From Cherax quadricarinatus (lineage: Eukaryota > Arthropoda > Malacostraca > Decapoda > Parastacidae): a stretch of 64,000 bases of DNA. The stretch is taken from positions 77,501-141,500 of the forward strand of contig NW_027195515.1 of NCBI RefSeq assembly GCF_038502225.1, in the 5' to 3' direction. Numbering within the stretch: position 1 is the stretch's first letter; each line of letters opens with the position of its first letter. Below the pieces are notes generated by a model that had not been told where the DNA came from, ran no database searches, and saw only the letters and a list, made by a program, of their open reading frames with translations. Positions 47,022 to 58,825 of the stretch are shown piece by piece. A program made the position numbers and the translations under genes.

Positions 47022-47167
47022 TGAGAGGGATTTCAATTACTAGAAGTGTGGAGGAGCCGCCATGTATTATGTCGCAGACAACCGTCTCCTCTGTCACTAT
47101 ATTGTTGTATGTTTATTATCAGTTTAAGTTGGTTTATATTGACAGTTTTCTTGTCGTTGTGTGACAG

Positions 47168-47377
47168 AGTGCTTCCTGTACCCCGTGGAAGCTGGTACCA
47201 CGAGTCCCAAGTTTCCTCTCAACCCCAGTGGTGACACCATCATCACCATCAACAACATCTACAACAACAACTCCTGGTTCTACGTCACAACTGATGAAGG
47301 TGATCATGTAGCACAAGTGTTGCTTGCTGACATAACTCCACCATGGGACATAAGTCCTCTCTTCCACTGTAATAAAG
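47168..47377 (+). CDS. Secreted protein, second coding exon (phase 1-1)
   Basis: The 210-bp exon lies between ttttcttgtcgttgtgtgacag and GTAATGAT. Its open frame includes CFLYPVEAGTTSPKFPL, GDTIITINNIYNNNSWFYV, TTDEGDHVAQVLLADI and PPWDISPLFHCNK. Joined in phase 1 to the exon at 6681 it would give mature residues 21-94 with two cysteines (26 and 92), which could pair and bracket one small domain, and an N-glycosylation sequon at Asn58 (NNS). Phase 1 at both ends is common for extracellular modules. The alternating hydrophobic pattern suggests beta strands. The family is not recognised. Shifting the acceptor by two bases brings a stop within about 20 codons, which supports 47168. Confidence 0.6.
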
Positions 47378-47469
47378 GTAATGATTTGTTTATAATTAAT
47401 ACCTCACAACAAATTCATAGTTGATCACTTGAATGTACCAAACAAAATTATTTTTAAATTATCTGTTGT
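47378..47469 (+). other. Start of next intron
   Basis: The donor GTAATGAT follows exon 2. The frame closes soon after (stop at about 47422). No further exon of this gene was identified to the end of the window. Confidence 0.45.
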
Positions 47470-47777
<308 letters not shown>

Positions 47778-47940
47778 TTTACTGTTATTAGATTTACTTT
47801 AAGCGCTAAATCAGCTGGGGTAATACCGCGCTTGGGGGGAAAAGAAGGTAATGAGGTTGGATCCAAGGAAGGAGAGAATAGATCCAATTCCATGGATCAA
47901 GAGCCTCTCGTCGGCATCAAGAAAGCTACCTTGATGGAAG
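47778..47940. repeat. Short interspersed repeat (TTTAAGCGCTAAATC type)
   Basis: The block contains ctttaagcgctaaatcagc, ggttggatccaaggaagg and ccatggatcaagagcctc. I recognise the pattern as a common decapod interspersed repeat that sits beside ATT microsatellites. It could be a SINE or a LINE 3' end; no ORF is present. Confidence 0.55.
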
Positions 47941-48170
47941 AAAAACTACCATGAACATTATTGTTCATTAACAATGATATTGCTGGGTCTTGTGTTCATA
48001 ATGTTCACATTAAGTCAGTCTTCATTCACTGTTACTTTAACATTTATCTAACATAAGTCCAGCAAGTTAACATTGTTAACATATTAAAATTAATACCACT
48101 TTCTTTATTGTGTTTCTTGGTTAAGTCTCAGACGTTTCTCACAACCATGAGTGTTTGTCTTAGTTTTCTG
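47941..48170. other. Unique A/T-rich sequence
   Basis: No feature was recognised between the interspersed repeat and the next minisatellite. Confidence 0.55.
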
Positions 48171-51100
48171 GGACCTGGGCAGGGATGGGTCCTGAACCTG
48201 GGCAGGGATGGGTCCTGAACCTGGTCAGGCATGGGTCTTGAACCTGGTCAGGCATGGGTCCTGAACCTGGTCAGGCATGGGTCCTGAACCTGGTCAGGCA
48301 TGGATCCTGAACCTGGTCAGGCATGGGCCCTGAACCTGGTCAGACATGGGTCCTGAACCTGGGCAGGGATGGGTCCTGAACCTATGCAGGGATGGGTCCT
48401 TAACCTGGTCAAACATGGGTCCTGAACCTGGTCAGGAATGGGTCCTGAACCTGGTCAGGCATAGGTCCTGAATCTGGTCAAGCATGAGTCCTGAACCTGG
48501 TCAGGCATGGGTCCTGAACCTGGTCAGGAATGGGTCCTGAACCTGGTCATGCATGGGTCCTGAACCTGGGCAGGGATGGGTACTGAACCTGGTCAGGCAT
48601 GGGTCCTGAACCTGGTCAGGCATGAGTCCTAAGCCTGGTCAGGCATGGGTCCTGAACCCGGTCAGGCATGGGTCCTGAAACTGGTCAGGCATGGTTCCTG
48701 AACCTGGGCAGGGATGGGTTCTGAACCTGGGCAGGGATGGGTCCTGAACCTGGTCAGGCATGGGTCCTGAACCTGGGCAGGGATGGGTCCTGAACATGGG
48801 AAGGCATGGGTCCTGAACCTGGGCAGGGATGGGTCCTGAACCTGGGCAGGCATAGGTCCTGAACCTGGTTAGGCATGGCTCCTGAACCGAGGCAGGCATG
48901 GATTCTGAATCTTGGCAGGCATGAGTCCTGAAACTGGGTAGGCATGAGTCCTGGACCTTGGCAAGCTTGGGTCCTGCACCTAGGCAGGCATGGGTTCTCA
49001 ACATGGGCAGGCATGAAACTTGAACCTGGGAAGGCATGGGTCCTGAACCTGGGCAGGCATTAGACCTGAACCTGGGAAGGCATGGGTCCTGAACCTGGGC
49101 AGGCATGGGTCCTGAACCTGGTCAGGCATGGGTTCTGAACCAGGGAAGGCATGGGTCCGGAACCTGGTCAGGCATGGGTCCTGAATCTGGGCGGGTATGG
49201 GTCCTGAACCTAGGCAGACATGGGTTCTGAACCTGGGCACGCATGGAAACTAAACCTGGGCAAGCATGGGTCCTTAACCAGAGCTGGCATGGTTTCTGAA
49301 TCTGGGAAGGCATGGTCCTAAACTTGGGCGGGCATGGGTCTTGAACCTGGGCAGGCATGGGGCCTGAACCTGATGGGGCATGGGTCCTGGAGGTGGGGAT
49401 GCATGGGTCCTGAGCCTTGGCAGGAATGGGTCCTGAATCTGGACAGGCATGGGTCCTGAACTTGGGCAGGCTAGGTTCCTGTAACTGGACAGAGATGGGT
49501 TCTAAACCTGGAAAGGTATGGGTATTGAGACTGGGCAGCCATGGGTCCTGAACCTGGGTAGGCATAGGTCCTGAACCTGGGTAGTAATTGGTTCTAAGCC
49601 TGGGCAGGCATGGGTCCTGAACCTGGGCAGGCCTGGGTCCCGGACCAAGGAAGGCATTGGTATTGAACCTGGGCAGGCATGAGTCCTGAACCTGAGCAGG
49701 CATGGTTCGTGAATCTGGGCAGGGATGTTCCTGAACCTGATCATGCTAGTGTCCTGAATTTAGGCAAGCATGGGTCCTCAACCTGGGCAAGAATGGGGTC
49801 TGAACCTGGGGAGGCATGGGTTCTGAATCTGGGCAGGCATGGGTCCTGAACCTGGGCAGGCATGGGTCCTAAACCTGGGCAGGCATGGGTCCTCAACTTG
49901 GGCAGGCATGGGTCCTGAACCTGGGCAGGGATGAGTCCTGAACCTGGTCAGGCATGGGTCCTGAATCTGGTCAGGCATGGGTCCTGAACCTGGTCAGACA
50001 TGGGTCCTAAACCTGGGCAGGCATGGGTCCTGAACCTGGTCAGGCATGGGTCCTGAACCTGGTCAGGCATGGGTCCTGAACCTGGGCAGGGATGGGTCCT
50101 GAACCTGGTCAGGCATGGGTCTTGAACCTGGTCAGGCATGGGTCCTGAACCTGGTCAGGCATGGGTCCTGAACCTGGTCAGGCATGGATCCTGAACCTGG
50201 TCAGGCATGGGTCCTCAACCTGGTCAGGCATGGGTCCTGAACCTGGGCAGGCATGGGTCCTGAACCTGGGCAGGGATGGGTCCTGAACCTATGCAGGGAT
50301 GGGTCCCTAACCTGGTCAGGCATGGGTCCTGAACCTGGTCAGGAATGGGTCCTGAACCTGGTCAGGCATAGGTCCAGAATCTGGTCAAGCATGAGTCCTG
50401 AACCTGGTTAGGCATGGGTCCTGAACCTGGTCAGGCATGGGTCCTGAACCTGGTCAGGAATGGGTCCTGAACCTGGTCAGACATGGGTCCTGAACCTGTG
50501 CAGGGATTGGTCCTGAACCTGGTCAGGCATGGGTCCTGAACCTGGTCAGGCTTGGGTCCTGAACCTGGTCAGGCATGGGTCCTGAACCTGGTCAGGCATG
50601 GGTCCTGAAACTGGTCAGGCATGGTTCCTGAACCTGGGCAGGGATGGGTTCTGAACCTGGGCAGGGATGGGTCCTGAACCTGGTCAGGCTTGGGTCCTGA
50701 ACCTGGGCAGGGATGGTTCCTGAACCTGGGAAGGCATGGGTCCTGAACCTGGGCAGGGATGGGTCCTGAACCAGGGCAGGGATGGGTCCTGAACCTGGGC
50801 AGGGATGGGTCCTGAACCTGGGAAGGCATGGGTCCTGAACTTGGGCAGGCATGGGTCCTGAACCTGGGCAGGGATGAGTCCTGAACCTGGTCAGGCATGG
50901 GTCCTGAATCTGGTCAGGCATGGGTCCTGAACCTGGTCAGACATGGGTCCTAAACCTGGGCAGGCATGGGTCCTGAACCTGGTCAGGCATGGGTCCTGAA
51001 CCTGGTCAGGCATGGGTCCTGAACCTGGGCAGGGATGGGTCCTGAACCTGGTCAGGCATGGGTCTTGAACCTGGTCAGGCATGGGTCCTGAACCTGGTCA

Positions 51101-52786
51101 GGCATGGGTCCTGAACCTGGTCAGGCATGGATCCTGAACCTGGTCAGGCATGGGTCCTCAACCTGGTCAGGCATGGGTCCTGAACCTGGGCAGGCATGGG
51201 TCCTGAACCTGGGCAGGGATGGGTCCTGAACCTATGCAGGGATGGGTCCCTAACCTGGTCAGGCATGGGTCCTGAACCTGGTCAGGAATGGGTCCTGAAC
51301 CTGGTCAGGCATAGGTCCAGAATCTGGTCAAGCATGAGTCCTGAACCTGGTTAGGCATGGGTCCTGAACCTGGTCAGGCATGGGTCCTGAACCTGGTCAG
51401 GAATGGGTCCTGAACCTGGTCAGACATGGGTCCTGAACCTGTGCAGGGATTGGTCCTGAACCTGGTCAGGCATGGGTCCTGAACCTGGTCAGGCATGGGT
51501 CCTGAACCTGGTCAGGCATGGGTCCTGAACCTGGTCAGGCATGGGTCCTGAAACTGGTCAGGCATGGTTCCTGAACCTGGGCAGGGATGGGTTCTGAACC
51601 TGGGCAGGGATGGGTCCTGAACCTGGTCAGGCTTGGGTCCTGAACCTGGGCAGGGATGGTTCCTGAACCTGGGAAGGCATGGGTCCTGAACCTGGGCAGG
51701 GATGGGTCCTGAACCAGGGCAGGGATGGGTCCTGAACCTGGGCAGGGATGGGTCCTGAACCTGGGAAGGCATGGGTCCTGAACCTGGGAAGGCATGGGTC
51801 CTGAACCTGGGCAGGGATGGGTTCTGAACCTAGGCTGGCATGGGTTCTGAACCTGGTCAGGCATGGGTCCTGAACCTGGGCAGGCATGGGTCCCGAACCT
51901 GGGCAGGGATGGGTTCTGAACCTGGGCAGGCATGGGTTCTGAACCTGGTCAGGCATGGGTCATGAACCTGGTCAGGCATGGGTCCTGAACCTGGTCAGGC
52001 ATGGGTCCTGAAGCTGGGCAGGGATGGGTTCTGAACCTGGGAAGGGATGGGTCCTGAACCTGGTCAAGCATGGGTCCTGAACCTGGGCAAGGATGGGTCC
52101 AGAACCTGGGAAGGCATGGGTCCTGAACCCTTGCAGGGATGGGTCCTGAACCTGGGAAGGCATGAGTTCTGAACCTTGGAAGGCATGGGTCCTGAACCTG
52201 GTCAGGCATGGGTCCTGAACCTGGGAAGGCATGGGTTCTGAACCTGGTCAGGCATGGGCCCTGAACCTGGTCAGGCATGGGTCCTGAACCTGGTCAGGCA
52301 TGGGTCCTGAACCTGGGAGGGCATGGGTCCTGAACCTGGGCAGGGATGGGTCCTGAACCTGGGAAGGCATGAGTCCTGAACCTTGGAAGGCATGGGTCCT
52401 GAACCTGGTCAGTCATGGGTCCTGAACCTGGGCAGGCATGGGTTCTGAACCTGGTCAGGCATGGGTCCTGAACCTGGTCAGGCATGGGTCCTGAACCTGG
52501 GAAGGCATGGGTCCTGAACTGGGGCAGGGATGGGTCCTGAACCTGGGAAGGCATGGGTCCTTAACCTGGGCAGGGATGGGTCCTGAACCTGGGAAGGCAT
52601 GGGTCCTGAACCTGGGAAGGCATGGGTCCTGAACCTGGGAAGGGATGGGTCCTGAACCTAGGCAGGCATGGGTTCTGAACCTGCTCAGGCATCGGTCCTG
52701 AACCTGGGCAGGCATGGGTCCCGAACCTGGTCAGGGATGGGTTCTGAACCTGGGCAGGCATGGGTTCTGAACCTGGGCAGGTATCA
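48171..52786. repeat. 23-bp minisatellite, left part
   Basis: The unit is GGGTCCTGAACCTGGKCAGGCAT with about 200 copies. Variants are gtc/ggc/gaa before AGG, and gcat/ggat. The stretch 49896-50838 is repeated as 50839-51781 (943 bp, 41 monomers). Minus-strand frames of 23-residue periodicity (PRFRTHACPGSGPMPAQVQDPCL) arise because 3 x 23 bp lacks stops in all minus frames. Confidence 0.97.
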
Positions 52787-53099
52787 TGTGGGTTTCGAAC
52801 ACGTGGATAGGGTAAAGTAATACTACTCACGTAGGCTGGTAGTACGTATATTACGGATAATGTGGGTAGCGCTAAACAGCCGGTCTGCCTCCTTGCTCAC
52901 TCTCGTATAACTGACTGGCCGCCCACAGTACCCATAAGTGAGGGGGGTCTTTGAATACTGCTGTGGTCAGCACAATATGAATACAGACAGTGACTCAGGC
53001 AGAGACGGTTGGTAGTGAGTCATCTACTGGTACACTGGTTACTGGTAACTGGTTACTACTACTGAGAGCTCGGCGACGCTAACGTATGTCGTCCCGACA
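52787..53099 (-). repeat. 3' LTR of the Gypsy element
   Basis: On the minus strand it starts TGTCGGGACGACATACG, inside a palindrome (GTATGTCG-TCC-CGACATAC on plus), and ends CCCACA, so it has the TG...CA ends expected. It is 313 bp long. It matches 61097-61373 apart from the extra 5' terminal bases. Confidence 0.85.
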
Positions 53100-53408
53100 T
53101 ACAACTAATACAAACTAGAGATGGCAGGTGTACGGCTTGGGCTGATTCTATACAATGTCAAAGTACACAACAATTGAACATTATAACATACATAAGTAGA
53201 ACATTGGAATGGAAGCTTACGTAACTGAAACTGTAATGCAATACAAGGTATAATATAGCACAACTCATCGAATGAAACTCAACGTTGGGATTACACAGAA
53301 AGGCAGATTCGGTGCACTCAAATCTAGACTGTTAACTCTCAGAACTCGAAGAGAACGTGAACACAAAAAAAAAATTCTTGAATACTGATAAGTTGATACT
53401 GTAATTAT

Positions 53409-56400
53409 TCATCTATACAGGTTATTTACATTTAACCCCAACTCTGCTAGGGTAAGATTGACATATGCAGAATGAGTGTCATCTCTGGGAGGATCAAACT
53501 CTGTTGCATTGGCTAACTCATGCTGTATTTGAGGCAAATCTGAATTGGAAGTAACAAATGATACTTGGGGATTTCTCAATACCTGTCGTGTACGTTGGGA
53601 ATAACGACATTCAGGTTGATCGTCTGACTGAGTATCAGAGGAAGAGAGTACAGGATCAGGAGGATTGTTAGAGTCTGTCACATTAGTCTGGGTTGGAACA
53701 TCATTATCATCACATACTAACTTCATATGATCTAAATGCGATTCTTTATACTGACCAGTACTAATCTCTCTAACCTTATACTTATTACCAGTGATATGTT
53801 CAACTACTCGATAAGGACCAACAAACTTTTGATCAAGCTTTGGCACTGCAGACGTTTTGTTAAAGTTAGTCAGCATAACTCTCGAACCTACTTTGATTTT
53901 GGATGGCTTTGCTCGAGTGTTTGCGACTCTTGTAAATTCTGCTGTTGATTTATGAAGTGTTTCATGGATTCTTCTAAAAACACTTTGAGCTAAGCTGGTA
54001 CGAGTTGCTATGAAATCATCAGGGTTGTAATTTGGTTTCGGATTAGAATATAACAACTCATAAGGCAAACGTTTATCTACACCGTACAATGCATAATGTG
54101 GAGTGACACCTATAGAAACATTGTAAGCAGAATTTATAGCACACTGCACATCAGGTATAACTTCATCCCAAGTTTCACTGTTGGGATTGATAGTGGCTCT
54201 CAAGACATCAAGTACTTTCTTATTGGTTCGTTCCGCTAACCCATTGCTGGCAGGATGATGAGGAACAATGGTGGATTTAGAGATCTTGTACAAGGTGCAC
54301 AAATTTTCAAGAATCTCATTACAGAATTCACCTCCATTATCTGTTATTAGGGACTTAGGGGTGGTATGCCTGCAGATAATGCGTTCTTTAAACGCTTTAG
54401 CTACTGTCTCGGCAGTCTTATTTGCAATAGGAACTAACTCACAATATCTGGTGAAATGGTCTACCATAACACACAGATGTTTGTTGCCTTGGAGGGAACA
54501 TTGGAAATTAGTTAACAAATCTAGCGCAACTCTTTCTCAAGGTTCGCTAGTGGTTGGATATACTTGGATTGGATTAGGACCATTAGCATTACCTTTATGT
54601 TGCATGCAGACACTACATTTCTTAACATACTCAGAAATATCAGTTGCCATACGAGGCCAAAAGTATTTCAATCTGGCTTGTTTTACTGAACGATCCATAC
54701 CAGGGTGTGCAACACCTGGTACATCGTGAACTAGCTGTAAGGCTACATTCACTAGTGACTGTGGAATTACTAACTGGTATACTCTTCTGCTAGGAGTACC
54801 CAACTCGGCTGTTCGATACAGTAATTCTTGGTTCATGACAAAGTCACTGATGGGTGCTGGTGGCTTCACAGTCAGAATAAGATCTTCCTGGAGCAGGAAT
54901 CGAATCACACCAGACCACATGGGATCTGTTCGTTGAGCATTCTTTACTTCTTCAGTACTAAATGGAGGGTCTGCAGTTACTATACTAACATGTCGCGATA
55001 AGGCATCTGCGACTACATTTGACTTGCCAGGTAAATGCTCAAAGGTGGGATTGAACTCTTGGATAGTCAAGGTCCATCTGGCTAACCTTCCAGTAGGTTG
55101 TTTGTTCTGGAATAAAGGTATCAGTGGAGCATGGTCTGTCAAGACATGAACAGAGTACTGATAAATAATGTCTCGGAAGTGCTTTAAAGACCATACTATT
55201 GCTAAAGCTTCTTGCTCAGTTACTGTATAATTACGTTCAGCCTTTGTAAGGACTCGGCTAGCAAATGCAACTGCGTTGTACTTGCCATCGGTCTTCTGAG
55301 CTAGTACGGCACCTATGCCAATTGAACTAGCATCAGTTGTCAGATAGAAGGGCTTAGAAAAATCTGGAAATTTCAAAATTGGAGCAGATGTTAGCTTTTC
55401 TTTTAGAGTTTGGAATGCTCTTTCTTGACGGAAGGTCCAAACAAATGGAGCATCTTTCTTAAGCAACTCAGTTAGAGGAGCAGCTATGGAAGAAAAATTG
55501 GCAATGAAAGATCTATAAAAACCTGCTAAGCCCACAAAGGATCTTACGGCATCTGCAGTTTTGGGTGTTGGAAAATTTAGTACTGCAGTTACTTTACTTT
55601 GGTCAGTCGTAACCCCTCTAGGAGTGACTACGTGACCAAGAAACTTAATTTCTGATCTGAAAAATTGACATTTAGACAGTTTGATCTTTAAATTGGCTTC
55701 TTCAAGCTTACCAAGTACTACATCAAGTCTTTTCAAGTGTGTATCCACGTCTTTAGACATGACGATTACGTCATCTAAGTACACCATAAGTGCATTACCT
55801 ATGAGACCTCTAAAGATATTAGTCATGAGCCTTGAGAACGTGATAGGGGAGGATCGTAATCCAAATGCCATACGGAGGAAGTGATAATGACCTGTAGGAG
55901 TGGAGAATGCAGTTAGCTCTTGGCTGTCCTCGTGAAGAGGGACTTGCCAAAACCCTTGTAACAAATCCAGGGTTGAAAAGACTTTGTTATCTCCGATGTT
56001 ACGTAAAAGATCACCCAGTACAGGAAGCGGAAAGCGATCTGGAATAGTTTTCGCGTTTAACTTCCTAAAGTCAATCACTGGGCGCCAAGTACCATCCTTC
56101 TTAGGTACTAGGATCAAGGGCGCATTCCAAGGTGAATTGCTAGGTGCAATAACTCCATCATCAAGCATTTGATTTATCAATTCTTCTGCGACAGCAACAT
56201 GTGAATGAGGCATTCTGTACGCAGGTATGTAGATAGGTCTAGTCCCAGGTTCAAGTGGAATACGATGGGACAATAAGTTCGTTATACCCATCTTCTCACC
56301 TGGTAAGGCAATGGCTTTACGACGTTTGTTCAACAGAGTCAACAAACGCTTGACTTCATCTGGGAAGTCAGTGGGAGCTAAGTCTTTCTCCTCAACTGGT

Positions 56401-57638
56401 GGAACAGATTGATCCAGTGAAGTGGATGAGGTCTCCCCGGTAGAAATAGCACCGACCCACTGGTCAGGTGACAACTCATCCTCTACCTGAACAGGGTAAG
56501 GATAGTGAACAAGGTCAACAAGATTGGTATTTGCTCTGAGGCGAACACTGTGACCAGAAGTGTTGGCTAGGAAGAAATGGATCTTACTATCTCTTACAAC
56601 ATGTAAGGATGGTTCAACAAATAGGCCTTTTACTTTGCAAGAATCACTGTCAACTAGGACGTTATCACCATCTGGAACACTAGGAACAACTACAGACACT
56701 CTAGTGAGGGCACTAGCTGCGACAGAAACGTCTTTCTGCAGACGGCATGTGACATCAACAAGAGATGGCATTACTAGTTGCAAGTAATTGTTTTCCGACA
56801 AGGCCTCCCCTGTGGAGAAACTACTACTTGAACTAGCAGACATTGCAGGGATAGGCTCAGCACTCAAGGTAGTCAGAGCGTCCTCGGACACTTGAGGTAA
56901 CTGGACACTATCTTGCAAGTCTGAAGTTGCAGGAACACAGACAGAAGTGACAGGATCATCAGTGCCTGACCACTTGGGTACGCTACTGGAAAATGCACTG
57001 GCCTGTAAGGACTTAATTCGAGTGTCATACTCTGCGGCAGTATGGCAGATCTCGGATCCAAGCTGGTAACCCCAAAATGGTATGGTCAAGTCATCAATTT
57101 GGGCATGCCATCGATAAGGGTCGAGCACAATGCGTAAGTCTCGCATGGAAGCAAAGCCCAGTAGAAGGTCACCAGGGAAAGTAATCTGGTCGACAACAAG
57201 GAAGGAAGCAGTGAAGTCTCTACCTTGGATAGAAAAGGTTAGGGAAGTCCGACCTCGGACACGCAGGTGAGAACCAGCTACTCCACTGAGGGAGGACACA
57301 TGAGTCGGTTCTACGAGAAGGACATGTCGTAACTGCTTATCCTTAAACAAACTAGACCTAATAATATTGACTTGCGCACCAGAGTCCATGAACAAATGAA
57401 CGGGCGCATTATGAACAGATGCTTGCACTATAGGGCCTATGGTTGCATTGGAAGTTATGTGCAAACAAAAAGGTGGATTGTCATCCGAAAAGACTTGTTC
57501 TACTTCATCCCCAAAATCATCTACGTCAGAGACATGTGAAGCAACATCATCAGCAGGATTGTCATTCTCGAGACTGCTTAAGGCTTCAAAGGAATTGTGA
57601 ACGGGGATGGCGTACTCATTATCACCTACTGTCACCAT
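53409..57638 (-). pseudogene. pol: Gypsy pol: protease-RT-RNase H-integrase, one nonsense codon
   Basis: Protease has FMDSGAQ (catalytic Asp85). Reverse transcriptase has the YLDD motif at residues 620-623 (55770-55781) and VIDFRKLNAKTIPDRFPLP upstream. RNase H has TDAS (Asp769). Integrase begins with a zinc-binding HHCC (His971, His978, Cys1008, Cys1011), then the DDE core with codons at 54459-54461, 54339-54341 and 54231-54233 (35 residues between the last two), and a GPYRVVEH motif typical of the Gypsy C-terminal integrase module. One in-frame TGA just upstream of 54534 splits the frame between the zinc domain and the core; the frame is otherwise continuous. The ATG at 57638 overlaps the gag stop as ATGGTGA. 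This is a broken retrotransposon gene; no restored version is given. Confidence 0.92.
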
Positions 57639-58825
57639 GGGACGGTTTGACTGGGGCGCTCGAATTCCCCCGAATTGGAAGAATGAGCCTGGTTCTGGTT
57701 GGTTTGAGAACCACGACGTCTGTTTCCTCTACGGGCTATGCGGTTGGAACGGCCACGGAAAGACCTAGAGTACTGAAGGTTATAGAGAGCATTGCACTCA
57801 GATGTGTCATGTCCATGTATTCTATGATAAGTACAGTAGGGAAGATCTGGGTACTCATCATCAGTACGACGTCTCTTAGGGTAACTATCAGGACAATTAA
57901 TTGCAATATGGCCACGGAAACCACAGTTGTAACAAGTCCGCCGACTATGGTTACTGAATGTACTATGAATACTACGAGGTTTATAACGACTCTACACTGG
58001 TTCTTGGTGATCTCTGAGATGGTTGACGACCACGATTTGTCTCTGTGGCGCAAACAAGAGGTGGTGCAGACTGAGGCATATGTGTGACATTACTTTTGAT
58101 ACATGGGAAAGTACCCTGGGGGCACAAGGAACGTACATGATTTAAGGCTGTAAGTGGTTCCATCGTCACAGTTGGAGGATGAGCCTCATAAGCACACACG
58201 GAAGCAGGTGGCATTAGTTCTTTAATTGCTCCAAAAGCTGCTATTTTAGCAAACGGTTCTGTGAATGGTTTAACCTCTTCAGGGAGAAAAGCTGATGACT
58301 GGACAGCATTGATAAATGATGATAAAAGTTTGTCTAATCTAACAGCAAATGCACTCAACGATTCATTACTCATGGGTGTAGCATTCACTAGTTCCCTAAG
58401 AACGACATATGGATCAGCTGTTTTTACTGGGACAAGGAAAGAACGAATCAGTTCCTCATATTGTGACCACTTAGTAAGATTCCTGAAGTCACGCATATCA
58501 AGGAGATCAACAACGTGAACAGCAGCAAATGAAGATGAAGAGCTTCTTTAGCAAGTCTGATAAGACTTTCCTCTGAAGGAGGACCTTCAACTAGAGCACC
58601 AGCACGAGAACGAATGGTCGCAAACCATGCTTCAAGACTATGTACATGGCCATTGAATAAAGGTAACACATCAAGGGAATCACGAGTATAACTATAGTAT
58701 CTCGGTGTCTGGGTCGGTCTGTCAGTCGCTAAGGAATTGTGAGGACTGATGACAGGAGCAGCAGTAGCCTGAGAGGTCTGAGTGTCGACATTCACTAAAG
58801 TATCACTTGACGGTATGTGAGACAT
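57632..58825 (-). pseudogene. gag: Gypsy gag, two frameshifts
   Basis: This encodes the structural protein of the element. It starts at MSHIPSSDTL (58825). The N-terminal part reads in one frame to about 58540 (LPLFNGHVHSLEAWFATIRSRA, a Gypsy gag signature), then shifts to a second frame (NLTKWSQYEELIRSFL, about 58535-57985), then returns to the first. The C-terminal frame has a zinc knuckle, CYNCGFRGHIAINC, at 57893-57934 (CCHC spacing 2-4-4), a second Cys/His motif (YCTYHRIHGHDTSEC) and a basic tail (RRGNRRRG). The stop at 57632-57634 overlaps the pol ATG. The two indels make it nonfunctional as it stands. Confidence 0.85.

Larger units (their letters stand above)
6754..47167 (+). other. 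Probable 40.4-kb intron packed with satellites and transposons
   Basis: The interval begins with GTGAGT at 6754 and ends with a pyrimidine-rich tract and ACAG at 47167. It holds five higher-order satellite copies, two LINEs, four foldback elements and several minisatellites. No other convincing plus-strand exon was found inside it. If the two exons belong to different genes this interval is intergenic, so the call depends on phase compatibility and signal-peptide logic only. Confidence 0.5.

Noticed and set aside
48639..52830. Minus-strand frames rich in PRFRTHACPGSGPMPAQVQ, also at 61301-63856
   Set aside because: They have a 23-residue period equal to three 23-bp monomers and are open in several minus frames together. 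They look like a repetitive protein but are translation of a minisatellite.
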